A stretch of DNA of 64,000 nt from Echinostoma caproni. Lineage: Eukaryota > Platyhelminthes > Trematoda > Plagiorchiida > Echinostomatidae. This document shows, piece by piece, positions 38,201 to 52,345 of the stretch. How positions within the stretch are numbered: the stretch's first letter is position 1; each line of letters starts with the position of its first letter. A program made the position numbers and the translations under genes. The notes beneath the pieces are model-generated. The model saw nothing but the letters and a program-made list of their open reading frames with translations. It was not told the DNA's origin and did no database searches. Where the stretch lies: NCBI GenBank assembly GCA_900618425.1, contig UZAN01040229.1, forward strand, positions 3,783 to 67,782. Reading direction: 5' to 3'.

Positions 38201-39240
38201 AAAGTTGGTCTTTTGAAACAAGTTTATGTTTCCATCACATCAGAGGCCCGGGGATACAAACATCATTCTATACAAAGAATGTTGATAAAGTTTCAGTGTC
38301 TGAGAACTGAGTTAAAAAACTGAAACTAAACTGAGCTGCTTCGATAACGCTTTGTACTGCTCTGTTTAGGAAAGCACCTTATCGTTGTATCAGTTGACCA
38401 TGACAAATGCCGCTGACGGTTTCAATCAGCTTTTGTATCTAAACTCAACCAAGGTCCCGTGTTAAACGAAATGTTGCAGCCAGTTTCATTTTTCATTAGT
38501 AAAACAAGAGAATAAACAGTTCATTATGATCATCAGATAAGCTTTGTTGGTATTTGTTACTGAAAACTCTTAAATATTTTTTTCACTCAATTCCGAACAT
38601 TTTAACGCTTTTACTACCTTAAATTCGCTTTTGATAATCATACTTGTTTGAATGCAGTACCTGTTGTATGTTTTTGTTTGCTGGTTGAGTTTTGTCTGAA
38701 TTCAGTAATCCGATTTATTTTTTCTTCCTACTTTTATCAATAAGAAATATTTTGAAAACTCAAGAAAGTATCAATCACGTTTTGTACCTGTGACATCTCC
38801 GAATAATGGATAAATAGGCTGTTTGATACGTTTCTCCTGTTTGGTGCCAAATATTGATGCCAAGTTCTGAGGGACTTCAGAAGCAATAATTTACCCCTTC
38901 TGGTCGCATTTACTTAGTGTATTGTATTGTATTGTATTTTTTGATATCTCTGAGGATAAATGCCTTAATTACAGATTATTTGTGTTCAAATGCGAAGAAG
39001 ATGAAATGAGGTAACTTTAGTATTATGAAAGATTTTGGGTTATGTTGTAGTAATATCTTATCAGCTGACCATTCTATCTTTTCGCATTCACTTCGGCACT
39101 CTTTAACTCTTATCGTTATGTGCAAGCTCCGAGTATTTATGAGTCTTTCCAGAAAGTAAATCCACTATTATAGTAGCTTACGTCTTTTATAGCATTAAAG
39201 TAGGTGAACCGCTGAACAGACAAACTAATAGCGATTCACT
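32237..39240. other. No confident gene
   Basis: A very good acceptor, TTACCTACCGTTTTCAG, ends at 33510 and leads into a 60-codon frame. A 143-codon frame lies at 34532-34963. Neither is recognised. Most of this stretch is AT-rich. Confidence 0.45.
38917..38938. repeat. (TGTAT)4 short tandem repeat
   Basis: Four consecutive pentamer units. Confidence 0.85.
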
Positions 39241-39497
39241 ATGACACAGTCAACGGACTTGCAATGGTCTGGAGGAAGAAAACAGTCTGAAATCGTTTCA
39301 CGAGCAGATATATGCAGCAAGGAGTGGAGAACTACTCGTAGGATAAGGTCACTGGCACCAAAACAGTGCACGGCTGATTGATCCACGCTCGTTTGTACAA
39401 TGAATCAGTGTCAGCAGCAGAACGTAACCTTTGATAAATCTACTTGTTCACCAAAAACACCTTCCGCTGATCGTGTAAAAACAGATCGGCTGTGCAG
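39241..39497 (+). pseudogene. Coding-like segment with one in-frame TGA, ends at a splice donor
   Basis: Starting at ATG 39241 the frame reads MTQSTDLQWSGGRKQSEIVS, meets a single TGA at 39379-39381, and continues in the same frame with STLVCTMNQCQQQNVTFDKS to 39497. There TGTGCAG is followed by GTAACT, a good donor. The two halves look equally protein-like. It may be a broken exon, or two unrelated chance frames. Product unknown. Confidence 0.25.
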
Positions 39498-39694
39498 GTA
39501 ACTCTGTTAAACCGGAGTAGTTAAATAAAAACTGCTCTTTTCTTAGATAAGAATGTATGGTTCGCTCGATTAGGGTCAATTCCTTTCTAAATATTACATG
39601 TAGGTGTTTTATGAGATTTTCCTACCGAAGAAATTCGATTTATGTGTTTACCACTTGATCATAACTTTGATTTTGAACAATCGTCGAATAATGT

Positions 39695-39945
39695 TTAGTT
39701 TCCAAATCTAATCAACTGTTTGACAGTCCCCTTCATTTCCTTCATTTTTTCTCTCCTCGGTAGTCCTGTGGAATACTGAAACACATGTGGAACCTCGACA
39801 CATTCTGTATTTCCTAATCCATCGGAGGAAAACAGCAATGCATTAATAACCGAAACAAGCCTTCCCGAGATTAATTTCAAAAGAAATGCAATATTAGACT
39901 CTTCTGGAGTAACCCTAAGTAAGTCAATCTGCGGTATATTTTGGG
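39695..39945 (-). CDS. Candidate terminal exon, unknown protein
   Basis: On the minus strand an acceptor-like AATATACCGCAG ends about 39930. An open frame then runs to TAA at 39695-39697; without the acceptor the frame is open back to 39961. The protein reads IDLLRVTPEESNIAFLLKLI and later GRLVSVINALLFSSDGLGN and LPRREKMKEMKGTVKQLIRF. The composition is convincing for protein, with an amphipathic helix and a basic end. No family is recognised and no partner exon is identified. The exact acceptor is uncertain. Confidence 0.35.
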
Positions 39946-39961
39946 TTTCAAAGACAACATA

Positions 39962-42900
39962 TTATCCCAATTAATGACGCAAGGATTTAACCAGTATCAT
40001 CTAAACACAAATCAGTCGTTGCACAACTTTAGTAGGCGAACATGGAGGCGATATCTGATGGCTTGATTTGCTGTGAGGGTAAAGTTAAGACTCGTTATTG
40101 AGAACAAACGGGAGTACGTCAAGATAACCGTTATTTGGTTAGTGATCAATAAAGCCCAACGTTGAGTCTAAGGCGTCTGTTGTATACATGTATATATCTG
40201 CTTTTTCGTTTAACGTAAAAGTTTCGGTTGACGTTATCTGTAATGGAAGGATTATGCAAACTGAAGCGAAGATGATGAGAGAGAAATCTTCATTTCGGAA
40301 CTAAATAAATCTTCGTAATGTGATATTGAACCTTTCTGCTTTTACTCCATTCCTCGCAGCATATATTGATGAAAACGAGACAGAATGCCACTCGAAAGGC
40401 CTCGAACAACATGTATGATATTAGTACATAATCTGAAGTTCATTTTTGGATGTCATTTCAAAATGCACTTCACAACTGGCCCGCTTCCAGTCAGCCCGCT
40501 GCTCAAGACTGAACTGTGAGTGATCTTCGATTGTACTGTGGTTTAATGTGAATGTTTCATTTGTATGCCATGCTCTAAATCTTGATTACGAGTTTTATGA
40601 ATAAACAGTTATTTGTTCAGAAAACGTGATGGGCACATTGGGCGTTAAAACAAACCACGATTCGTCAGTTTTCACAATTCCGATCTACCACATGAAGATG
40701 CAACTTAAACAGCACAAACCACAATCACTGCGTGTTTGAAATGACACACCCAATTCAGGCATGATCGACTGTAAACTTCATTTACCGCGGTGATAAGGAT
40801 AACAACAATAACAAATTCACCATGTTATTTTGATTTCATTGGCCAAACACGACCTCTAAAGGGAGGACAATTGATCCGACAGATGAAGATCTTTGTGAAG
40901 TAACTACGTTTGGATTTAGTGTTTCATCCGTAAAATTGAGAACTAAAATTACCGAGACCATTTTCAATCTATGTAGCTATGAGAGAAAGTAGGGTATTTT
41001 ATCGATCGATTGTTCAGTTCATGGTTAGACGTTTTGGTTTCTACCACAATGTTTCTCTGATCAGACAAAAATACCACAAATTCACACTGAAGATGATTCC
41101 CAACAAGTTGAAAACAACCGTCTAATACTGTTCACTTCTCTAATGGAATGCATGAATAAAATCAGAATGAATAATTTCCCACGAAATGTCTGACAACTAA
41201 CAACAGTAAGCAGATCTACCTGTTAGGGATTTTGCATCGAATTACCAGATCTCATTCGATTCCATGAAACTTTGAATAAAGGTGGCTCTAGGGTGGAATT
41301 CGCCAGTTCAATGGCCTTGGAGACACATTTGTAATCAGAAATAGCGTAGAACTACAATGGGTGATGATGATATTTGCGAAGTTTGACCTGCAACTTTTCC
41401 CTTTTTCTGTGATAGAATCGATTTGCAATAAACTGTTCACACGTAGATGATAGAAGCTCTGATTCTGTAGAGAAACTGAGTTACCGATAATCACACAATT
41501 AAATTAGATTTGACATTATTTAAATCACGCTATGCGTTTCATGAAGGACAGTAGTTAGTTGAGCAACTAACCTAGTACCAGGGATGTTTAGTGTAGTGTT
41601 TATGCTGATCAATAGGAAGCGAATAATGAGAGAAAAACATCATTTGACGAGTAACAAATTTACTGAAAATTATCCACAACCTCGTTTAGTCTTCTCAGTC
41701 CAGTTGGGCAGTATTTTAACCACTCCACATCATTTTTATTATGTGTGCGTACGCTGAGCGATGCTCTGTTAAGAATACATGTAACTGATGTATACTGTTA
41801 CACTGAGTCCTCCTCAAAAACTATGAAAGAAATTACTTTAATGGGCAACGGAACATTTGTGGGACAATCTGTTTACCTGATAAGAGTATATATATGCAGA
41901 TGTCGAAGAAAATGGCAAACATGATAAAGAAACAATAACTTGCAATATAGCTGATATTCTACGAAGCTATGCTGTGCTAAATCTGTGTTATGCAGCTTTT
42001 GTCCGATGCAATTGTTAGGAGAAAATATCACATGTACGATAGCTTTAAATGGAACAGTTTTCAAAGGTGTGAATGCTGAAAGGATAAAGCTCACTTCAGG
42101 CGTATGCGATCCGGAATGATAAATCTTTTTTTGGAAAATTAGTTAAAAAGTATTTCATTGAAGGCCTAATTAAAACCAGTTAGGAAAGAAATTCGTTATC
42201 CTAAGTGAAAGCTTTCGCCAGCTATCAAAAGTGGTATGTTTTGGCAAGAGAATAAAAAACGAGTACGTGAATGCACAAAAGGTCATCATGAAAAGGTCAA
42301 TGCACACAACACCTTCTACCCTCCTTGAGCCGTGCACACAATGAATTAAATGGCTAGAGCAGTATGTTGTTGTCCATAAATAAGCGTTCAATTGTCTGCT
42401 CAGTTTTATTTAGAAATAGTTAGACAAGTTAGATGACACATGATGATTGTTTTTGTTCTACATAGTTTACTCTGGGAAAAGAATAGTATGCAGAGTAATT
42501 CAGATGAACTGCTTGCGCTTGAAGCAAATAGTCCATTTAGGGTGAACAGTGAATTCAAGAACATAGAGGTCATCTGCTATAGAACAGATGTTCTGCAATA
42601 AATTTCGACCCAAGCTCCGTGCGGAACGATACTCCCAATCTTCTCAATAAAAACCCATTTTATTTGCAATTATCAGTTCCAGATACAGTGATACCATATT
42701 TTCGAGGAACGCAGGGAACAATCAGCTATATAGTATTTGGTTACTGGATTTCGTTTCCATATTACTAGTTTGATACTGTTGACTGATAATCTGCCGGTCT
42801 AGGAACTTCACTTCCTCTTTTAATCTAACTACTGTTTTTGTCCTCACTAATGATACATTCACATCCAATCTCCTGCTCAGAATTCCATTTGTGTATTACT

Positions 42901-45900
42901 GAATTTTCGTGCAGAGGTAGAATGAGATTCCACCCAATGTGATCGGGGGCATATAATTTCAATCATTCAAGTAAATGTTGCAAATATCTGCGAGGAGATT
43001 ATCAATGAGGCAGATGATTCACGCCAAAAATGGATCACAAAATCACCGATGAGAGTGGATATCTCTCAGTTTCGTCAAAGGCGCGCAAGACACGGTCAGG
43101 GTCAAGTCATATGCAAACAGCAAAATGTAGCGACATTGACTGCTTTATTTTTACTAATCATAGAAATTCAGAATGTTCGGAAAAATGTTGCAACATCAAA
43201 CAAACTAGGTAAGTGATTTCACTCGCGATTGATCTACCGTTATCGGATAGAAGCCTATGATGTACGAGTTCCTCTTTCTAACACAACCGGTCACTCATCA
43301 CCGGAAAATCATTTGGGTTGTACACTGCAACTGCATCCTCCTTCCAAATACTTTGGAAACATGATTTTTAAACTTAGATGTGGACGATTTTAAACTCAGC
43401 ACACTCATTATTGAGGTCTGGCTTTCAGGTCTAGCTTCAAACAGCTTTCGCCTGACGAAATTTAAATATCATGAAGCACATACGTCCATTTTTTTAAATA
43501 TGCCTAACTTTATCAACGATCGGATAAATGTTAGAGATCGAAAAATGTAATGAATTAAATACTATAAATACTGCCTGTGGATTTTCCCTTTGAATAGGTT
43601 TGGGAATATGTAATAACTGGTAAAAGCGTGTGAGACAATTAACTGAAGGGTTTGTTCACCATGTATAACTTATGCATCTGTTGATGCCTCCAGGTATAGC
43701 ACTTTTAGCCCTTAGGAGGAGCTATCTTCATCCATATGCGCCACGTTCATCGCACGTTCATCGCGATTCACCAGAGTGCACGACCTGTGACAGAATTGCG
43801 TCTGAAATGGTGCACACAACTGGCCGTGCAAATGGCCCAGTAATATCAGGAATCAATAACCCGAAATCCAATAGTAAATAAATCTAAATGGGCATGATTC
43901 TGTCCGATACAGCCTAGCCAGCTAGACTGTTGACTTGGAGACAGATTATTACAATAAATTGTAATCCGATTTGGTAATATTTTGTAGAAAGCATACTTAT
44001 CTCGAAGCGTGAAATAACGTCTATATAAGAGGATTATCCAAAATTGATGTGGAACGCAAAATCTAGTTCGGGCAATGAGAGAATAGACGGTATAACCATC
44101 TTTTGGACTTCACTTCAACGTATCAAAGGTTTGACTTAAAATTATAAGTGAGCGAGATAATTATCAACAGGATCAGCTAAAGCTCTGGATAAATAAACAA
44201 GTATTATGTGTCACTCTGGGGACAATGCGGTAGTAGTATGCACAACACGAGGTATTAATTTGCGTTACCGTTTTGATTACACAAAATAACGCCAATTCAA
44301 AAAAGAAAATATCAACCGATCAAGGTAAAACATTTTATATTATGTTGGGGATTGACGGTAAATACGCAGAGCCGAATGTGTGCCCGGTTTCATAATCGAT
44401 TTCGCTGTGGCACATGACCAAGTGACTTTTATTTGGTTTTTGTATGATAGGCTGCGCAATACAGCGGTCATTAAACAATAACAACAACAAAATAACAATA
44501 GAAGTTTGATTTCTTCTTTGTTCAACATCAAACCATTTCCCCAAATTGGAGGAAACGAAATTCCAAATACTAAAAATCCTTTTATCTCTCATTCCCATTA
44601 GTAAAAACGTGAACTTCATCCTAATTACCCACATGGCATTTGAGACTGATTCCGTTTTTCACAATTCGCATAGATAATTTGATTTATGAGGGAACAATTA
44701 AAGTAACCAATCAGAACTGATAATGTCGATGAAATCTATAAAAGAACGTTCAAGCAAAATTGAAAATCTCCGAGAACATCGTCGACTCGAGGGCGTAGAA
44801 TGATGATTTTCAACTAGGTGACATGCTGAGAATCTGCCAAATGAAAACGATTGTGAGAACAAAGAAGGGAATCTTTCGATCTTAAAACAATTTCTCGCAG
44901 AGGAACATCAATTTGGTGCACAGAATTTGTTCGGCAAGTTTCGCGAACATTTTAAAAACAGGTAAAAAGTTGCAAATGGGAATAAACTGGTTAAACTATT
45001 AGAATGATTTACCCTATGCCTCGCCTAAAAGTTTTCAAGTTTATCTTCCCATAGACCTTGACGCCGAGCAACGTGACACAAAAACACGGTTGCGAAATTT
45101 CAGTAACTACTTAACTGAACCATTTCAAGTCAGTTTGCAAACGAAACCATGAACAAATCACCATGTGAAGATATTGAGGTATGCTGGGTTACATCCGTTG
45201 TGGGGTAATTTTACATGACCCACTGATTTGAAACAACAATGTGTAAAGCAGTCTAATTTTCTCGGTGTGTGTATTTTTCATGATTCTACGCATTTAAAAC
45301 TCTCCAATTTGATTACCAGTATGAAGTTTATAATACAACAACAAATCGTTATGTAATGAAATATCATAAATTAGCATGGGGTTGCTAGGTTACTGCGCAT
45401 AATATTTGTGACCGAATTTTGATAATTAGCAATTCATTGATTCTAAAGGTATTAAAAGTATATCAGAGGTATATGAAATCCAACAACTGACTGTCATGAA
45501 AGGTATTCCTAGAATCCTTGCGAAATCCACTAAATGAATCTCTAAGTCTGGGATAATTATTTGCTCAAACTGTTTGACACAGTTAATTTTTGTTTGCATT
45601 TTGGTTTTGGCTCCCACCAAGAATAGTGAACTTCCCATAGTAAAAACGTAAGATATAAATCTGACAAAGAAATTAACTGAACAAAAATGAACTTTGTTTT
45701 TGTTAAGATTTTGCCGTTCTTACTGTCACTCTCTCTCTTAGGAGTTTGCTTTTTTTAATGTACGACAACGTGCATGGTGAAGCAATATGTGATGCCCAAT
45801 TTCGTCGAATAATCTCACTGATTGCGAGTGTTTCATGATGCGCTTTCAGGATACTTCAGGATACGATTATTTTATAAATATAAAATCAAACGTCTCTCAC

Positions 45901-48320
45901 ATATTTGATACCGTCATGATTCTAGATACTGAAAGCTTCTATTTCAGTTTATACTTTACCAAGGACAACATAAACACTTTCTTTCTGATTGATTTATTGT
46001 TTTATGGTTTCTGATACTAAATTCCATTGGTTCTGCGTTTTATTAAATTAATTTAAGGAAAAAGTCAATCTTCTTTGCTAAACTTGTGCTGCTCACTGCA
46101 TCATCTCATCTCATCTGATCGACAAAAATAGGATCCCGTTCCTAACTAGGCAATCAAGTAATGCTTTTCTTTGAGGCTTTAATCAATTTGGTTTTTAACT
46201 GTTCAAAAACGTAAGCTAGTGACTGATACAATTGTGGCCGGGCAAAGATTCCGGATTTCAAAAATACTCCTAGTGAGTAGGGTTCACTGGTAAAACTATT
46301 TTTCTAGTGCGTATTAACATAAAATCGTTCATTGTGCTTAACCTTACTCTTGTCTCTATACTACTACTCATAAAAGAGAGGAATATGAATAGTGATCTGG
46401 CTACATTCAAAGTAAAAAATGTTCTCAAAACCGGCGCTCATTGTGTTTTGTTTCAACACGCCCATCACTTCAATGATTGGACTTGGTTATATAGGAAAAG
46501 AGGCGCTATTCAAATCGGATGGAGTTCTGTGTATCTAGCTTACTATTTGTAGAGCGATATATTTTTGGAAGACGAAAACCGGCTACTCAGTTCCGAGCTC
46601 GTACCGCTTGAACCAAACCTGAAAATTAGTCCTTGAACTAGTTTGCATCATTGATCTCTATCTTGTGGTGGTCTAAAACTGAGATATTTTCTCTAAACCT
46701 AACAAATGTAATCTCCACTACCTGCTTTTAACTGGAGATTATCACAACTTTTTCAACTCTTCCCTTTGAATAAACACGTTCCTCCCGGTTGTTTTCATTA
46801 CTAGGGTGCGACCATATTTTGTTATAATGCCATCCGCAACTAAATAAAACTGTTATACATGTTTCACGCATTCCCTCGCGAAACGTTACTGAAAAGGTCA
46901 TTTCATCACTTCTATTCCACATGGAATAATAATCTGAGAAAATTCAGATTATGTGCATATAGTTTGAAGACGACTTCAAGTTTATTATTAAACTATAACC
47001 ATGAATTCTCTCAAACCGATTCGTTTAGGACGAATTATGAAAAAAGACGTCTTTGAGTGTCTTTGGCACGATCAATTACTTCAAACAGGCTGTGATCGAC
47101 TCATACAGCGGGTGCGTCCTGCACTTACCCAACTGGATCAGTAAACATTGGAGCCACCCAACGCATAAACCAAACTAATTGCAATATAACGACGGATGTC
47201 TTTGTTAATCATTAACCAAAACCCATTCATTTCATCGACAAAAATCTTCCCTTAGTTAGTTTTTAACCCATGAAATGGAATGAGCTTCTTTTGAATCATA
47301 AGATGCAATCGCCCGCTTATAATCAAGATGATAAACGTTGAAGTCGCCATGATAAAGACTGTAACCGTGGTGGTCATGGAGTTGAATCGAAGAGTCACCG
47401 GGACATGGCGCCTGATGACCGAATTTCTAAATGCTAATTACTACGGTTTCAAACTTGCACACATGCTCAAAGCAGTTTTACCACCACGTATATATTCTTT
47501 ATATACGTGTGGGTTTATTTGACAAACTGGTTGCAAACGGAGAGTTTTCTAACATCTGCTCAGCACGCGTCAGGCATGCTTCGTACTTTGCGTCCAGCGA
47601 TCACTTTCTTCGAATAATAACCGTGTCCTTGGTGGACATGTTCAAAGAAGGAAGAATTGGGTGATGCTTAGCAGGCGTTTCACGGTGGTGAGTAACACAT
47701 TGAATATGCTTGAAGAATACACTCTGATATCTAAGTTATGAACGCAATAAAAGGAATGGAAGAGATTTTTTCAGTAACTACATTTTTTAAAGTATATGAA
47801 TAACTTTCCGTATGATCCACCTAAAGTCGGTATTCCGTTTCGGTTTTTCGTACAGTTTTATGTTCAAGGGCAGGATAAAACCGATTGAAAAATAAGTATT
47901 GAGTAGTACTTTCTACACTTCATATCTTGTTATTTTTTTTGATGCTCAGGCATTAGAAATATTGTCTTGCATCAGTTTTAGTCCATCTCATTATCTGAAC
48001 GATTATTTATTTATAGTGGTAATTCCCCACGTGGTTCTAGGAGCATAGGCCTCACCTCAAACAAAAACACTGGTGAAATATAACAAAGATCAAAATTGGA
48101 AAACCAAAAGTGATTTAGCCATCTAAGGAGAAATTATTGCCATCATTTTAATTTGTCGCCGTTTATATATTTGATTACAAAATATTTGACCGCAAATGTC
48201 AGATGATTTCTCAAGCAATCTACCAAATATCCATGAATTTTCCGTCTGTTCTGGATTGTCTTTTAAATTATCTGAGTTCTTGGAATGCATTTTTACCCTC
48301 TTTTGGTCAAAAATACAGAT
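39962..48320. other. No gene seen
   Basis: The longest featureless stretch of the window. Small direct duplications occur near 43745 (CGTTCATCGC twice) and 45850 (TTCAGGATAC twice). Confidence 0.5.
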
Positions 48321-48362
48321 CGTCTAACTTGAGTAGACTGCGTGAACTGTTAAGGAATTACC

Positions 48363-48902
48363 ATGGACACAAAGTTTAAGTGGGCATCCCACATTCACCT
48401 TTGTGTAGAGAAACCTCGTTTGCTATCTTTAAATTTTCGAAGACTAGGGCAGTTCGACACCAAATATAAAATGATTTCGGTTTTTGTTTATCAGCATGCT
48501 TTTCCACTCCTTCTTTATTGTTTCTGCTGGAATATTTGGGAAAGACTTCAAAATCCTTCGTCGTGGTTTTTCGATTATCACTAATGTGCGTTTTATACCG
48601 GTTGATTATCTATCTATAAATAATGTGAAACACACGTGTTCACATACGAAGCATTTATACAGAAAATCCTCTCTGATCCCACTCTTACTTTACTTGGGAT
48701 CTATCCAAATGCCGCTCTCGTTCATCCGTGCGTTCTACTTATTGATTTTGACTCCCTCACATTAATCTTAACAGAAATTCTACAGTTTTCTAATTCGCAA
48801 GAATCCTTTCAAACCAAAGACGCGTTTCTTCTGGACGTCCCAGCAACCTTAGAGTGTAGATGTTTCACTCGTATTATTTCTTTATTTCGATCAGAAGTGT
48901 AA
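48363..48902 (+). pseudogene. LINE reverse transcriptase C-terminal region, frame-broken
   Basis: Three overlapping plus-strand frames read one after another. The first (48363-48584) has TKFKWASHIHLCVEKPRLL and FRRLGQF, the post-palm motif of non-LTR ORF2 proteins, then VYQHAFPLLLYC. The second (48484-48765) continues with GIFGKDFKILRRGFSII. The third (48636-48902) continues with EAFIQKILSDP. Two frameshifts are needed to link them. The palm and catalytic residues lie upstream and are not recognisable. The clade is uncertain; I know similar C-termini from trematode LINEs. Confidence 0.7.
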
Positions 48903-50914
48903 TTTTTGACTGAAAAGCAGACATCTGTCCACGCAAAAATCTATACAAATACAAACACAGAACTGATAAACGGAAGAAATTCAGTTTCTGCTGCTTGAAC
49001 TGATGGGATTTACCTTTGCTGGCTTTTTGATCTGCGTTGCTTGATGACAAAATTGTCATCAGCAACCTAAATGATATCCCTGTTGTCAGTAGGAGTGTAG
49101 TGTATTACCGCTGTCGTCTCGTTGTTTCGTTTTATCTCCGGCACCTGAGCGTACGGTCACCATAGTTTTCATTCCGATTCGTTGAAGAATCAACTCTGAT
49201 GCGACTTTGAGAAGAACAATCGAGCCAATGCATTAACTTGCCCGAAGTACATCTAAATAAGCAAATTAAACATCTGCAGCACACCATCATTCTGCGAGCA
49301 ATAAAAATTTCACATTTGCTACTGACGAAACTGCCAAACCATAGTCTAGTAAAACACCACGTCTGATGCCATTGGTAACTCCTTGGTTTTCGCAAATGTA
49401 CAAAATGATTATTCAGAAGGAAGTTGATTTTTACTCAGCCTTTACTGGTTCGTGTTAATTATTGCGGTATTTATATTTTAATATGAGTTTTTTTATCGAA
49501 AACACATGGCGAAATATTTTCAATGAAAAAAATGTTCTCTAAAGTAGTATACTGGTTTGACCCGAAAATAACTTCAGTTTGCTTCTTTTACAATTGGCTC
49601 CCGACTCAGTTGACAACACTAACAAACTGAGTGGCTTCTATTTCACAAGATCGTGACAAGGAAGTTAATGAAATTAGACTAATAATCGCATATAGGCCTA
49701 TCGAATAGAAATAGGGGAGAGAAGGTCGTTCACAAGTAATGGGAGCAATATTCACGGTTATCCAGCTTTCTTTTTGGTTTTGATGCACATGGAATTTCGT
49801 TTGAAAACGTTTTCCGTTTTCGTGCCACAAGTATAAGATATTTAAAGGACGACCTGATCTGGTGGTCAAAGTAATGCTACATAACTCATCCGAACTGAAT
49901 TAAAATTTACGGTTGATTTGGGTCCATAATCCGGTAAGCAATCAAGGTGTCACACCAACGTAGAGGAACAGAGGATCAAGTACACGTGAATTCCATTTCT
50001 GCTATGGTCTGCTGCAGAACCGGTGAATTTTTCTTCCCTTTTTATTTAGTTTTCTGTTCTACTATTTTTGGACTTTGAACCAATCTAGTTACAATGCATT
50101 GGATGAATTATAACCAAGAAGTCTAGTATTGAGATCGTTAGGCTGTAAAAGTAAGAAACAAACTTTTCATGACATTTCAGGTACACCAACACTGTCTGTT
50201 TTATACTTTGTACTTTTATAGCGTTAAACAGGGCACTATACCATCGAACTAGCTCAGCTATCTAAATTAGTATTGTTTGTGAAATTACACATATCTAGAC
50301 AGCATACTCGGTGCCTAGGCAGCTCTGTCCCTGCTAGTGGTTAAATTTCAGTTTGCGTCTCATCACAAATGGCATCAATGTTGGATAAGGTCATCAGTTC
50401 GCGTTAGGAAAAATATTAAACGGTGCGAAAGCAAAAATGCAACCAATAGTTGCGAGCCGGTTCCTATCAAAGCTGTAGCAGACCATGTGTCTCCCTAGTC
50501 AAAGGGGATGTACAAACGCATTTCTGTATCCTCGCGCGTGAATCCATGATCAATTTTTATTTTCTTTGTTAATCTGTAGTCTGAAATAAACTGTTATGTT
50601 TATTTCCACGTGTAAACTGTCACATACGTGTAACGAGACGAAAACATGGAACCAAACAGGATGACGTTCAGTTAAACTTGGGATTCACAACTGTCCATAA
50701 TTCTAAGCTAACTACTGGTCATCAGGAAAACATTTATTTGGTTTGCATTAGGTCTCCCGACACAAAAACAAATAATTCGATGTGCCACAGTCTTCAAGGT
50801 TCAGGTCGTTTATGCGAGTGTAGTCTTTAAGCAGGGGCAACCAGTCATTCACTCATCAAATGCCTATGCATCTGTTTAATTCTTGTTCTGAGGAAGTAGC
50901 ACGGAATACATATC
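48903..50914. other. No gene seen
   Basis: AT-rich, with short minus-strand frames at 49132-49395 and 49606-49869 that I do not recognise. Confidence 0.5.
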
Positions 50915-51095
50915 AACTCCAGTGTAAGTGACCCGATTTTCAAGTCGCATGGACCATCCGAGTGTTCTTTGAGCACCAACACACTCAAGTTTGAATCCCA
51001 ATGGATTTGATGAATACGTACTCCTTGAGTGCAAGAAAAACCCCAGCAGATATGATTTTGGATCATGTGCTTGTTTGATAACAAAAAATAAACGG
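50915..51095 (+). mobile_element. Possible tRNA-derived SINE
   Basis: Box-A-like TGTAAGTGACC (near 50923) and box-B-like AAGTTTGAATCCC (50987-50999) are spaced as in a leucine- or serine-type tRNA. AAACCCCAGCAG and an A-rich ATAACAAAAAATAAA follow, loosely like family B. Confidence 0.35.
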
Positions 51096-52345
51096 CGTGA
51101 TCCTTGCTCGTGGGAATGGTTTTGATTAAATGCTATGATTTTAGGTGTTCTTTGGTTTTGGCAAACATTTTCGCTGTTCGAACAAAAACAAATGATGAAG
51201 ACGGTTCCATTTGCACATTAAAATATGCTTTTTCATTAGCTGCTCAGCGGATTAATTGTGGAGTAACAATCCTTTATATGTTTACTGGAGCCTGCATACG
51301 GTCTGCAGGTCGCGGCTTGCCACTTACCGCAGTGAAGAACCATGAGCCTTCCTACGCACAACACTTTAGTGAGATCGCCAACCACTAAGCTATTTTTTCA
51401 AGGCACCGCTGCAAAATGTTGTCCTTCGGATACATAGTTTCTAATTCCTTTGACGAGTAATGTTAGTGAGGTTTTCGGAACAAAAATAGACTACGTATTA
51501 TACTGTACATCTTTGCTTGCGTTCATCATTCTTTGCCTATTTCCTGAGGTAAATTCGCGTCATTTATAAAGCGAACTATGTTAATGGTGATGAAATACAC
51601 CCTTATTAAAACTGCCATCATTCATCGAATATGTCGGGAGGAGAACGCAAACTGGTTGTTCGCTACTGTATTTTATTCTTACCATGTGTATTGATGCTTT
51701 ATTTGAATAATTTGGAACATTTTTCGTGAACCGAGAACCAAAGGTTCCAGCAAAACCGTGGTATCAATTTTGTGGATAATTTCACATGCGTCTGATATTA
51801 CTAGAACAGCAATGTCAATCGTTGCTGACGTCGTATGAATATTTGGTAGTTTGCTGGATTGAAGTGAAGAAGGTGTGTTAAGCTCACGCATGGCGGTCAG
51901 GCCCAGGATGTATTGAAGGTTTTATCACTTAAAAAGCGGATCGGAATGAAGCGGTTTGTCGATGATTACACTCTTTACGATACTTCTCCTATCACTTAAA
52001 ATTATATTTTTACCTGTATTACAAAGAATTTGCACAGTAGCTGGCAATATAACGGCTTCCGGACAAATTTATATTGCGTACTGGATAGAAGCAACACACA
52101 TCTTTCTAAGTGGGTAATCAGGCTTACTCTGGGTTTGTAGGGTAAACATGGAACTCATTGTCCCTGTCTCAGTCCGTGAATAGGCCAGGTCACAAGGGAA
52201 CTGTTTTCACATCCTCCGTGTATCGCCAGTCTTTCCTCATTCATGACACTTGGCGTTTCGGAACCGATGTTAAGCTATGTATGACACGTAGTTATTAATG
52301 AGTTCTACAGTACCACAAGTACGATGCTGCGGCTTAGGTTCAAAT

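Noticed and set aside
51240..51390. Minus-strand tRNA-like SINE with box A GCTTAGTGGTTGGCGATC
   Set aside because: The matching box B is poor and no tail is visible.
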